28,963 bases of DNA from Bacteroidales bacterium. GTDB lineage: Bacteria; Bacteroidota; Bacteroidia; Bacteroidales; UBA932. Of the stretch, positions 7,034-15,256 are shown one piece after another (positions within the stretch are counted from its first letter, which is position 1; each line of letters opens with the position of its first letter). The translations under genes were made by a program, and so were the position numbers. The stretch is taken from NCBI GenBank assembly GCA_024683255.1, contig JAIKYL010000115.1, positions 1 to 28,963 of the forward strand. The letters are read 5' to 3'. The notes below the pieces were generated by a model. The model searched no databases and was not told the DNA's origin. It saw only the letters and a program-made list of their open reading frames with translations.

Positions 7034-8056
7034 CTACCGCATGAGGAAGGAGTAATTGTCCGTATTCTTGAGGGCGATGCAGGTGCCTCGGGCCACGGCG
7101 CGGAGCGGATCCTCAGCCACATGGAACGGGATGTTCACCTTTTCCGACAGACGCTTGTCCAGGCCGCGTAACAGGGCGCCGCCGCCGCTGAGGAAGATAC
7201 CGTTTTCCACAATGTCCGAATACAGCTCCGGCGGAGTCTGCTCCAGCACTTGCTGGATGGACGCTTCCAGACGGGCGATGGATTTGTCCAGGCAGTGGGC
7301 AATTTCCTGATAGGGAATGAGGGCCTCCACCGGGTGACCGGTCATGAGGTTGGGACCACGGACAAGGAAGGGTTCCGGTTCCACGTCCAGGTTGGGGATA
7401 ACGGCTCCCACGGCAATCTTAATGCGTTCCGCCGTAGTTTCACCCACCTTGATCACGTGCTGCTGGCGCAGGTAATTCTGAATATCGGCCGTGAAGACAT
7501 CTCCAGCCACGCGGATGGAATCCTGCTGCACGATGCCGCCCAGGGAAATGACGGCAATTTCCGTTGTACCGCCGCCGATATCCACCACCATGTTGCCCTT
7601 GGGCGCCTCCACATCCAAGCCGATACCCAGGGCCGCAGCCATGGGTTCGTAGATGAGGTATACATCCCGGCCGCCGGCGTGCTCCGAAGAGTCACGCACA
7701 GCACGGATTTCCACTTCCGTGGAACCGGAAGGAATGCCGACGACCAGCTTGAGGTTGGGAGCGAAAAGGCTGCGATGACGGGAGTTCACCTGCTTGATGA
7801 ACCCGCGGATCATCATCTCCGCGGCATTGAAGTCTGCGATAACGCCGTCCCTGAGAGGACGCACGGTCTTGATGCCGGGATTGGTTTTTTCGTGCATCAG
7901 TTTGGCCTTCTGGCCCAGGGCGATGCACTTCCCTGTCTGGTTGTCGATGGCCACGATGGAGGGTTCGTCCAGCGCAATCTGGTCATTCTGGAAAATGACG
8001 GTGTTGGCTGTGCCCAGGTCGATAGCAAGCTCTTGATTTAAGAATCTTAGCGCCAT
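7034..8056 (-). CDS. mreB: Rod shape-determining protein MreB (bacterial actin)
   Basis: A 340-aa actin-like ATPase forming membrane-associated filaments that orient the elongasome. ATP-site motifs are present in order: DLGTANTVIF near the N terminus (phosphate 1), DIGGGTTEIAVIS in the middle (phosphate 2) and LSGGGALLRGLDKRL near the C terminus (adenosine). Length matches the family. It is the first gene of the operon mreB-mreC-mreD-mrdA-rodA-S41. A -7 element (TAATTTTG, 8095-8102 on the minus strand) lies about 40 bases upstream of its ATG. Confidence 0.97.
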   Translation of the reverse strand: MALRFLNQELAIDLGTANTVIFQNDQIALDEPSIVAIDNQTGKCIALGQKAKLMHEKTNPGIKTVRPLRDGVIADFNAAEMMIRGFIKQVNSRHRSLFAPNLKLVVGIPSGSTEVEIRAVRDSSEHAGGRDVYLIYEPMAAALGIGLDVEAPKGNMVVDIGGGTTEIAVISLGGIVQQDSIRVAGDVFTADIQNYLRQQHVIKVGETTAERIKIAVGAVIPNLDVEPEPFLVRGPNLMTGHPVEALIPYQEIAHCLDKSIARLEASIQQVLEQTPPELYSDIVENGIFLSGGGALLRGLDKRLSEKVNIPFHVAEDPLRAVARGTCIALKNTDNYSFLMR

Positions 8057-8138
8057 ATTGTATTGGTACGTTTATCAATAATGGAATAATCGTTCAAAAT
8101 TACGAAAAAAAACTTATATTCGCATAAAGAATTTGGCC
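8057..8138. promoter_or_regulatory. Divergent promoter region mreB / ispD
   Basis: This 82-bp AT-rich spacer separates divergent genes. On the minus strand TAATTTTG (8095-8102) fits TAnnTTTG and faces mreB. On the plus strand TATATTCG (8115-8122) is a one-mismatch -7 element facing ispD, which would start only about 10 bases before the ATG. No good -33 TTTG is seen for either. The two promoters would compete for polymerase. Confidence 0.55.
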
Positions 8139-8834
8139 ATGGGCAGAAAAAGATACTTGATAGTAACAGCGGGAGGGGTGGGGACCCGGATGGGGGGCTC
8201 CGTCCCCAAGCAATTCCTGGAACTGGACGGGAAGCCCATCCTCCGGCTCACCCTGGAAAAGTTCCTGGAAGCAGACCCGGACATCCAGATTATCACCACC
8301 TTGCCGGAAGCGCATGTGGTCCCCTGGCGGCAGTACTGTCTCAAGGAGGGCTTCCGCTGCCGGCAGCGCCTGGTCAAAGGCGGTTTCACCCGTTTCCATT
8401 CCGTAAAAAACGCCCTGGAATACGTTCCGGACGGCGTATTGGTGGCCGTACATGACGGAGTCCGCCCGCTCCTTTCGGCCTCCTTTATCCGCCGGATGTG
8501 GGAAGAGGCGGAGAACGTTCCCGCGCTCATTCCCGTGCGTCCCATGGTGGAAACCCTCAAGGTGCTGGAACGCCGCCAGGACGGCCGCCTGGTCTCCACC
8601 GGAGAAACGGCCGACAGAAACCGCATCTTCGGCGCCCAGACCCCGCAGATCTTCCACAGCGAAGACCTCAAGGCCGCCTACGGTCAGGGTTTCGACACCC
8701 TCTTCACGGACGACGCCTCCGTGGCCGAAAGATACGGAATACCGCTCACCTTCTGTGACGGTGAACGGTATAATATCAAAATCACGACCCCTGATGATTT
8801 ACAACTGGCAAATGCCCTATTTCCTCTTATTTAA
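8139..8834 (+). CDS. ispD: 2-C-methyl-D-erythritol 4-phosphate cytidylyltransferase
   Basis: IspD joins MEP and CTP to give CDP-methylerythritol, the third step of the non-mevalonate isoprenoid pathway, in the cytosol. The 231-aa product has the nucleotide-binding signature TAGGVGTRMGGSVPKQF at residues 10-26 (Lys24 of PKQ), VAVHDGVRP near residue 104, RIFGAQTPQIF and TDDASVAE. Length is normal. A TTG two codons upstream is possible, but ATG 8139 puts the Rossmann strand at the usual distance from the N terminus. The MEP pathway supplies undecaprenyl phosphate, the lipid carrier used by the neighbouring cell-wall genes. Confidence 0.94.
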   Translation: MGRKRYLIVTAGGVGTRMGGSVPKQFLELDGKPILRLTLEKFLEADPDIQIITTLPEAHVVPWRQYCLKEGFRCRQRLVKGGFTRFHSVKNALEYVPDGVLVAVHDGVRPLLSASFIRRMWEEAENVPALIPVRPMVETLKVLERRQDGRLVSTGETADRNRIFGAQTPQIFHSEDLKAAYGQGFDTLFTDDASVAERYGIPLTFCDGERYNIKITTPDDLQLANALFPLI

Positions 8835-8841
8835 CTGATTT

Positions 8842-8941
8842 GTGTTGAGGCCGAAGGCCGATAGTAAGTCCCTTCCCCGAGGGAAGGGATTTAGGGATGG
8901 GGTAACGTGGACGAAGTAGGTCGTTCCTCTAGGAACGACCT
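8842..8941. repeat. Two hairpins in the ispD / lrp convergent spacer
   Basis: The first is CCCTTCCC-CGA-GGGAAGGG (8870-8888), followed by ATTTAGGGATGGGG with no T tract. The second is a perfect 11-bp palindrome arm pair (8918-8928 with 8931-8941, AGGTCGTTCCT / AGGAACGACCT) with two central bases, containing the stop codon of the Lrp-family gene. Both lie between converging genes and may serve as a two-way transcript end. The first resembles GGGAAGGG-type intergenic repeats I recall from gut Bacteroidota, but only one copy is in this window. Confidence 0.55.
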
Positions 8942-9423
8942 GAATACGAAGTGTTTTGGAAATCCTTTACCCAAACCTGACGCTCGATGGGCTCGTCAAG
9001 GGAGATCATGGTGTCCGTGCTCTGGATGTACGGGATCTTCTGGATGGTGTTAAGGAGCACTTCCATTAAGTGGTCGTTGTCCAGGCAATAGAGCTTGGCC
9101 AGGATGGCGTACTTACCCGTAACAAAGTGACATTCAACAATCTCCGGAATGCGCTTAAGATTTGCAATCACCTCCGGATACTTGGTGGATTCCGACAGGG
9201 AAATGCTCACGAAGGCGCACACGTTGAGTCCCAGTGCCTGAGGCTTCACCAGCAGGCGGGAACCCGTGATTACGCCATTGGACTCTAAACGCTTGACTCT
9301 CTGATGGATAGCCGCACCGGAAACCCCACATTCGCGGGCAATCTCCAGGAAAGGCATACGGGCATTCTTCACCAGGAAGGAGAGGATCTTTTGGTCTATC
9401 TGATCAATATGGTAACTTGCCAT
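8929..9423 (-). CDS. Lrp/AsnC family transcriptional regulator
   Basis: A 164-aa DNA-binding protein. The N-terminal winged helix-turn-helix (about residues 5-55) contains IDQKILSFLVKNARMPFLEIARECGVSGAAIHQRVKRLE, typical of Lrp/AsnC. The C-terminal half is the RAM ligand-binding and oligomerisation domain (about 65-150), with the family-like stretch ECHFVTGKYAILAKLYC. Such proteins sense amino acids or related metabolites; the ligand here cannot be told. A -7 element TATTTTTG lies at 9449-9456. The stop codon TAG sits inside an 11-bp palindrome. Confidence 0.92.
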   Translation of the reverse strand: MASYHIDQIDQKILSFLVKNARMPFLEIARECGVSGAAIHQRVKRLESNGVITGSRLLVKPQALGLNVCAFVSISLSESTKYPEVIANLKRIPEIVECHFVTGKYAILAKLYCLDNDHLMEVLLNTIQKIPYIQSTDTMISLDEPIERQVWVKDFQNTSYSGRS

Positions 9424-9448
9424 AGCTTACATTTTTAAACTTACACCA

Positions 9449-9456
9449 CAAAAATA
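9449..9456 (-). promoter_or_regulatory. -7 element of the Lrp-family gene
   Basis: Minus-strand TATTTTTG fits TAnnTTTG 25 bp upstream of the ATG. It lies in the 44-bp gap after topA, so the regulator probably has its own promoter. No clear -33 TTTG is visible. Confidence 0.5.
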
Positions 9457-9467
9457 CAAAAAGTTTT

Positions 9468-11774
9468 TTATTTTTTACTCCTTTTTTTGAATTTTGTGGT
9501 AGGCGCCGAATTCTCTATAATTGACTGACAGTCAGATTCCGTTAATGAGGCGACATCCACCCCTTTGGGAATTTTGTAATTGGATTCTCCCTTCTTAATA
9601 TATGGACCGTACCGGCCGTTAACCACTTTAATATCCCCGAATTCCGCCAGGAAAGTCACTGCAGGCTTCTCCATATCGGCCTCTTTTACAAGGGCTTGAC
9701 ACTCTTCGAGGGAAATTGTAAGGGGATCGGCATTGCGGGGGAGGCGCACATTCTTGTCCCCGTACTTGAGGTAAGGGCCGAAGCGGCCTTTGACGGCCAC
9801 GATATCCACTCCGTTAAGCTGTCCCACGGTGCGCGGCAGTTCCAGGAGTTTCAAGGCTTCTTCCAGCGTAAGGGTTTCAATGAGCTGTCCCTTGCCCAGC
9901 GAAGCGCTCTGGCGTTTCTCGCCGTCGCCCTTCTGTACATAGGCGCCGAATTTACCGAAAGCGGCAATTACCCGCTCTCCGTCGGGCGCGGTGCCCAGGA
10001 CCCGGGAAACCTTGTTGTAATTCTTCTCCGCCAGCACGTCTTCCACATGAGCGTGGAAAGGCTTATAGAAAGCGGATATAGCATCCCGCCAAAGCTTCTT
10101 TCCCTCGGCCACCTCGTCGAAGTCCGTCTCCACGGTGGCCGTAAAGTCGTAGTCCAGGATGTCCGTGAAGTGCTCCACCAGGTAGTTCGTTACAACAACG
10201 CCTATTTCCTGCGGCAGGAGCTTACCCCTCTCGGCCCCCACCACCTCGTTCTTCTGGGAAGAGCGGACGGTGCTGCCGGAAAGGGTATAATTGGTCACTT
10301 TGAAGGTCTGGCCTTCCTTGTCTCCCTTCACCACATAGCCGCGACCCTTGATGAGCGTATCCACCGTGGCGGCGTAAGTGGAAGGACGGCCGATGCCCAG
10401 CTCCTCCAGCTTCTTCACCAGCGTAGCCTCCGAGTAGCGCATGGGCGGCAGGGTGAACTTGCAAAGGGCCGATATGCCTTTCTCCTTAAGGATGTCGCCC
10501 ACCTGCAGCTGCGGCAGCATCACCTCTTCATCGGCCACCTCGGCGTCGTCGTCCCTACCCTCGCGATAGACCTTCATGAAGCCGTCGAAAAGCAGTTCCG
10601 CGGCCTGGACGCCGTAGCGCTCCGGACGCTTGTCGGATGCCACCTTAAGGGAGGTGTTCATTACGCGGCTTTCGGCCATCTGGGAAGCCAGGGTGCGCTT
10701 CCAGATTAGCTCGTACAGCTTTTTCTCCTGGGCGGTCCCTTCAATTTCCACGCGATCTATGAAGGTGGGACGGATGGCCTCGTGGGCTTCCTGCGCCCCT
10801 TTGGACTTGGTCCTAAATTGGCGGGAATGCAGATACTCCTCCCCATAATTCTCCAGGATATAGTTTTTGGCCGTATTGATGGCCAGGGAAGACAGGTTGG
10901 TGGAGTCCGTTCTCATGTAAGTGATGAGACCCCGTTCGTACAGTTCCTGTGCAAGGCGCATGGTGGTGGAAACCGGGAAACGCAGCTTGCGGGCGGCCTC
11001 CTGCTGAAGGGTGGAGGTGGTGAAAGGCGTCGCAGGGAAACGCGTACCTTCCTTCTTCTCCATGGACTCTATCTTATAGGTAGCGCCAATGCTGTCCTCC
11101 AGGAACTTCCTGGCCTCTTCCCCGGTGGAGAAACGGCTTTCCAGCGTAGCCTTTACGGTTACATCGGCCTGCAGGGGGCAGAAGTTGGCCTCCACGCGGT
11201 AGAAGGGTTCGCTCTTAAAGCTGATGATCTCTTTCTCGCGGTCCACAATGAGGCGCAGCGCCACGCTTTGCACGCGGCCGGCGCTGAGCTTGGGTTGGAT
11301 TTTGCGCCAGAGGATGGGAGACAGTTCAAAGCCCACCAGACGGTCCATCACACGGCGGGCCTGCTGGGCGTTCACCAGATTCATATCTATGTCCCGGGGG
11401 TTCTGAATGGCCTCCAGGATGGCGTTCTTGGTGATTTCGTGGAACACTATGCGGCGGGTCTTTTCCCGCGGAAGGCCCAGGGTCTCCGAAAGGTGCCAGG
11501 AGATGGCCTCTCCCTCACGGTCCTCATCGGAAGCCAGCCAGACGGTATCTGCCTCGGCCGAAAGCTTCTTCAGCTCCGTCACCACTTTCTTCTTGCCGGC
11601 GGGAATGACATATTCCGGCTGGAAGCCGTGCTCTACATCCACGCTGAGTTTGTGCTCTTCCAGGTCCCGGATATGGCCGATGGAAGCCTTTACCAGATAT
11701 TCCTTCCCCAGATACTGCTGAATGGTCTTCACCTTTCCGGGGGACTCCACAATCACTAAGTTTTTACCCTGCAT
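9468..11774 (-). CDS. topA: DNA topoisomerase I (type IA)
   Basis: A 768-aa enzyme that relaxes negative supercoils. The Toprim domain has Glu10 (VIVESPGK) and the acidic SDEDREGE motif (Asp83, Asp85). The catalytic tyrosine is Tyr286 in LITYMRTDSTNLS. The core is followed by C-terminal repeats (about residues 610-755) with GRFGPYLKYG and GRYGPYIKKGESNYKIP, the Toprim C-terminal repeat type rather than Cys4 zinc fingers. The tail is Lys-rich (TTKFKKRSKK). Length fits Bacteroidota TopA. It is transcribed divergently from mrcA. Confidence 0.96.
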   Translation of the reverse strand: MQGKNLVIVESPGKVKTIQQYLGKEYLVKASIGHIRDLEEHKLSVDVEHGFQPEYVIPAGKKKVVTELKKLSAEADTVWLASDEDREGEAISWHLSETLGLPREKTRRIVFHEITKNAILEAIQNPRDIDMNLVNAQQARRVMDRLVGFELSPILWRKIQPKLSAGRVQSVALRLIVDREKEIISFKSEPFYRVEANFCPLQADVTVKATLESRFSTGEEARKFLEDSIGATYKIESMEKKEGTRFPATPFTTSTLQQEAARKLRFPVSTTMRLAQELYERGLITYMRTDSTNLSSLAINTAKNYILENYGEEYLHSRQFRTKSKGAQEAHEAIRPTFIDRVEIEGTAQEKKLYELIWKRTLASQMAESRVMNTSLKVASDKRPERYGVQAAELLFDGFMKVYREGRDDDAEVADEEVMLPQLQVGDILKEKGISALCKFTLPPMRYSEATLVKKLEELGIGRPSTYAATVDTLIKGRGYVVKGDKEGQTFKVTNYTLSGSTVRSSQKNEVVGAERGKLLPQEIGVVVTNYLVEHFTDILDYDFTATVETDFDEVAEGKKLWRDAISAFYKPFHAHVEDVLAEKNYNKVSRVLGTAPDGERVIAAFGKFGAYVQKGDGEKRQSASLGKGQLIETLTLEEALKLLELPRTVGQLNGVDIVAVKGRFGPYLKYGDKNVRLPRNADPLTISLEECQALVKEADMEKPAVTFLAEFGDIKVVNGRYGPYIKKGESNYKIPKGVDVASLTESDCQSIIENSAPTTKFKKRSKK

Positions 11775-11915
11775 AGTCTGTCTGTTTTGGGGCCAAAGCC
11801 CGAATTCTTTTGCAAAGTAAAGCAGAATCCGGGCAATTTTCCAAATTTTCTGATTATTTTTGTAAACGCATTTTTTGGCAAGACCTTAGGTCTTGTACGG
11901 ATACCATTTTTTGAG
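11775..11915. promoter_or_regulatory. Divergent promoter region topA / mrcA with palindrome
   Basis: For mrcA, TATTTTTG at 11855-11862 fits the -7 consensus. For topA, the minus strand carries TACTTTGC about 40 bases before its ATG, a one-base-shorter variant of the element. Within the predicted mrcA leader, 11879-11895 is the palindrome CAAGACCTTAGGTCTTG (8-bp arms around one base), which could be an operator or a small leader hairpin. Confidence 0.5.
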
Positions 11916-14234
11916 ATGACAGAGACCACCAAGAAAAAAATCGTCAAATGGTTCTGGATCATTCTGATCGCCCCCATCGTGGCGCTCCTGCTGCTGCTGT
12001 GCCTGGTCTGGGCCTTTGCCGATATACCCTCCATCGAGGAACTGGAGAACCCGGACTCCAAGCTGGCCACCCAGGTCATTGCGGAAGAGGGTGAGATCCT
12101 CACCACATACCATATAGAGAACCGGGTGTTCGTGAGCTACGAGGAATTGGCCCCCTCGCTGGTGCAGGCCGCCGTGGCCACGGAAGACAAGCGTTTCTAC
12201 AAGCACTCCGGCGTGGACATCCAGTCCCTGGCCCGCGTGATGTTCAAGACTCTCCTGTCCCGGGACTCCTCCCAGGGCGGCGGTTCCACCATCACCCAGC
12301 AGCTGGCCAAAACGCTCTATCCCCGCGGGGAACATGTGGGCAAGCTAAAGATTATCTGGATAAAATTAAAGGAGTGGATCACGGCCATCAAGCTGGAGCG
12401 GAACTATACAAAGGAAGAAATTGTGGACATGTACCTCAACGCCATCTTCTTCGGTTCCAACTCATATGGCATCTCATCGGCCGCCAACCAGTTCTTCGGG
12501 AAACACCCTTCGGAACTGCTCCCGGAAGAAAGCGCCGTGCTGGTGGGCATGGTAAACAAACCCACGCGCTATAACCCGGCCATCAATCCGGACAATGCCC
12601 TCAAGCGCCGCAACCTGGTCCTCAGCCGTATGCAGGACATGAAGTACCTCACCAAGGCGGAATGCGACTCGCTGCAGCAACTTCCCATCGTCCTGCGCAC
12701 CCGCACCGGAGACCGCACCACGGGCGTGGGACCGTACTTCCGGGATATGCTCCGCCGCACCATGTCGGCCGAAAAGCCCAAGCGCTCCTCCTATTCCATA
12801 GCGGAAGACTATAAGGTGGATTCCCTCCTCTGGGCCGATGACCCCCTGTACGGCTGGCTCAACAAGAACACCAAAAGCGACGGCAGCCTGTACGACTTGG
12901 ACCGGGACGGCCTGCGCATCTATACCACTATTAACTACAAGATGCAGCGCTATGCAGAGGAAGCCATTGCGGAGCACCTGGGCAAGGACCTGCAGAAGGC
13001 TTTCTTCAAAGAGCTCAAGAACCGCAAGAACGCCCCCTTCACGGCCGATACGGATAAGAAGATCGTAGAAACCACCCTTAAGCAGGCCCGCCGCTGGAGC
13101 GACCGCACCCGTATGATGAAGGCCTCCGGCCACACGGATGCGGAAATTGAGAAAAGCTTCACGGAACCCGTCCAAATGCGCGTTTTCACCTGGGACAAGC
13201 CCGGTTACCGGGACACCCTCATGACCCCGGACGACTCCATCCGTTATTACAAGTCCTTCTTCCGGGCGGCCTTCATGGCCATAGAGCCGGGGACCGGACA
13301 TGTGAAGGCCTATGTGGGCGGTCCGGACTACCGCTATTTCAAATACGACAATGTACGGCAGGGCCGCCGCCAGGTGGGCTCCACCGTCAAGCCCTTCATC
13401 TACACCCTGGCCATGGAGAGCGGCATGACCCCGTGCGACCCGGTGCGCAACTCCCCTGTTGTCATCGTGGTGAACGGGGACCAGACCTGGACACCCACGG
13501 ACACCCACGCGGACGGCACCATGGTAGACCTCACCTGGGGCCTTGCCCACAGCTCCAATTCCGTATCGGCCTTCCTCATGCAGCAGCTGGGGCCGGAGTC
13601 CATGGTGGACATGATGAGAAAGATGGGTATCGGCGGGTATATAGATCCGGTGGTTTCCCTTTGCGTGGGCGCGGCCGATCTTTCCGTGTACGACATGGTC
13701 ACCGCATACAATACTTTCCCCTCCGGCGGCATCTATACCAACCCGCTGTTTGTAACGCGTATTGAAGACAGCGACGGCAACATCCTGGCCAGCTTCTCGG
13801 ACCGCAAGCATGAGGTTCTCTCGCTGCGGGCCACCGGTGAAATGGTGCAGATGATGCGCGCCGTGGTGGACGGCGGTACGGGTAACCGGCTCCGCTTCCG
13901 CTACGGGCTCAAGGGAGAGATGGCCGGCAAGACCGGCACCACCAACGACAACTCGGACGGCTGGTACATCGGCTATACCCCCACCATCACCGCCGGCGTA
14001 TGGGTGGGCTGCGAAGACCGCTACGTACATTTTGTGAACAACAGTCTGGGACAGGGTGCCAACATGGCCCTTCCCATCTGGGGTCTCTGGATGCAGAAGG
14101 TAATAAAAGACGGAACGCTGGGCATATCATCGGCCGATGTCTTCCCGGAATGGTCGCAGGGACCGTTCTGCACCCCGCAGACAGAAGATTCCACACCGGA
14201 AAAAACAGACCTTGAAAATTATTACTTCGAATAA
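11916..14234 (+). CDS. mrcA: Bifunctional penicillin-binding protein 1A
   Basis: A class A PBP of 772 aa, doing both glycan polymerisation and peptide cross-linking. A membrane anchor spans about residues 11-34. The GT51 domain has VATEDKRFYKHSGVD (catalytic Glu90) and QGGGSTITQQLAK near 120-132. The transpeptidase domain has Ser489-T-V-Lys492, HSSNS near 547 and KTGT at about 672. The frame is open further upstream, but ATG 11916 is followed by a short charged tail and then the anchor, and the upstream part overlaps promoter-like DNA. Its stop overlaps the ddl start (TAATG). GT51 enzymes are also called PbpC or PonA elsewhere; the domain layout fits PBP1A best. Confidence 0.94.
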   Translation: MTETTKKKIVKWFWIILIAPIVALLLLLCLVWAFADIPSIEELENPDSKLATQVIAEEGEILTTYHIENRVFVSYEELAPSLVQAAVATEDKRFYKHSGVDIQSLARVMFKTLLSRDSSQGGGSTITQQLAKTLYPRGEHVGKLKIIWIKLKEWITAIKLERNYTKEEIVDMYLNAIFFGSNSYGISSAANQFFGKHPSELLPEESAVLVGMVNKPTRYNPAINPDNALKRRNLVLSRMQDMKYLTKAECDSLQQLPIVLRTRTGDRTTGVGPYFRDMLRRTMSAEKPKRSSYSIAEDYKVDSLLWADDPLYGWLNKNTKSDGSLYDLDRDGLRIYTTINYKMQRYAEEAIAEHLGKDLQKAFFKELKNRKNAPFTADTDKKIVETTLKQARRWSDRTRMMKASGHTDAEIEKSFTEPVQMRVFTWDKPGYRDTLMTPDDSIRYYKSFFRAAFMAIEPGTGHVKAYVGGPDYRYFKYDNVRQGRRQVGSTVKPFIYTLAMESGMTPCDPVRNSPVVIVVNGDQTWTPTDTHADGTMVDLTWGLAHSSNSVSAFLMQQLGPESMVDMMRKMGIGGYIDPVVSLCVGAADLSVYDMVTAYNTFPSGGIYTNPLFVTRIEDSDGNILASFSDRKHEVLSLRATGEMVQMMRAVVDGGTGNRLRFRYGLKGEMAGKTGTTNDNSDGWYIGYTPTITAGVWVGCEDRYVHFVNNSLGQGANMALPIWGLWMQKVIKDGTLGISSADVFPEWSQGPFCTPQTEDSTPEKTDLENYYFE

Positions 14235-15253
14235 TGGCAAAGTATCAGTCTATAGCAGTCATTTACGGCAGTGACTCCTCCGAATGGGAGGTGGCATGCC
14301 GCAGCGGAGAGTTCACCGCCTCCCGTATCGACGAGTTCCAGTACGATGTGTACGAGATTTTCGCACGCTTCGGCAAGTGGAAGCTGGTGGCCATGAGAAA
14401 GGCCAACTCCATGCGGGTTCCCTTCCCGGAAGGAGCGCAGCCGGAGGTGGACAAGACGGATTTCTCCGTGATGGTGCTGGGGGAAAAGGTAAAGTTTGAC
14501 TTTGCGTACATCATGCAGCACGGCGCTCCCGGAGAGACCGGCCTGCTGCAGGGCTATCTGGAAATGCTGGGCGTCCCGCATTCCAGTTGCAGCGCCTTCG
14601 TGACCACCGTTGCGTTTGACAAATATTCCTGCAAGAGCTACCTGCGCGGACTGGACTATGTAAAGCTGGCCAATGACGCCCTCATCCGCCAGGGAGAGGA
14701 CGTGGAGCGCTTCAGCGCCAAGGCTGTGGCCGATCTGGGCCTGCCGCTCTTCGTGAAGCCCACCAACGGAGGTTCCAGCTTCGGCGTCTCCAAAGTGGAG
14801 AAGGCCGAAGACCTGCCGGAAGCCATCCGCTACGCCTTTGCAGAGGGCAATACCGTACTGGTGGAAGCCGCCATTCCCTGCGAGCATGAACTCACCTGCG
14901 CTGTGTACTTCGACGGCATTGAGGAAAAGGCCCTTCCGGTCATTGAGATCCTTTCCACCACCGGCTGGTTCGACTATGATGCCAAGTACAACGGCCTCAG
15001 CCGGGAAGTCTGCCCGGCGGAGATTCCGGACGCCCTGGCCCAGCAGATCAAGGACATTTCCTGCAAGATCTACCGCCGCCTGGGCTGCAAGGGCCTGGTG
15101 AGAATGGACTATATATCGGCCCCGGACGGCATTTATTTCCTGGAAGTGAACATTATCCCCGGTATGACCAACGCTTCGCTGGTGCCCAAGATGGTGCGCG
15201 CCTCGGGCATGAGCATCACGGACTTCCTCACCACCATCATCGAGAACTCTTAG
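14234..15253 (+). CDS. ddl: D-alanine--D-alanine ligase
   Basis: An ATP-grasp ligase of 339 aa, making the D-Ala-D-Ala end of the peptidoglycan precursor in the cytosol. Visible motifs are VKPTNGGSSFGVSKV (ATP-binding loop region), CEHELTCAVYF, LPVIEI, YDAKYNGLSREVCPA (the omega-loop region) and GCKGLVRMDYI followed by YFLEVNIIPGMT, with metal ligands in the last. Length is normal. It is coupled to mrcA by a one-base stop/start overlap, so precursor synthesis and a polymerase that uses the product are co-expressed. Confidence 0.95.
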   Translation: MAKYQSIAVIYGSDSSEWEVACRSGEFTASRIDEFQYDVYEIFARFGKWKLVAMRKANSMRVPFPEGAQPEVDKTDFSVMVLGEKVKFDFAYIMQHGAPGETGLLQGYLEMLGVPHSSCSAFVTTVAFDKYSCKSYLRGLDYVKLANDALIRQGEDVERFSAKAVADLGLPLFVKPTNGGSSFGVSKVEKAEDLPEAIRYAFAEGNTVLVEAAIPCEHELTCAVYFDGIEEKALPVIEILSTTGWFDYDAKYNGLSREVCPAEIPDALAQQIKDISCKIYRRLGCKGLVRMDYISAPDGIYFLEVNIIPGMTNASLVPKMVRASGMSITDFLTTIIENS

Positions 15254-15256
15254 CCC

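Noticed and set aside
11787..11915. Longer N terminus for PBP1A
   Set aside because: The extra 43 residues overlap the promoter-like region, are unlike the family and would bury the membrane anchor.
12474..14030. 518-codon minus-strand frame opposite mrcA, and similar long frames opposite rodA, mrdA and topA
   Set aside because: They are His/Gly/Arg-rich shadows caused by biased third positions of the real genes; no family features.
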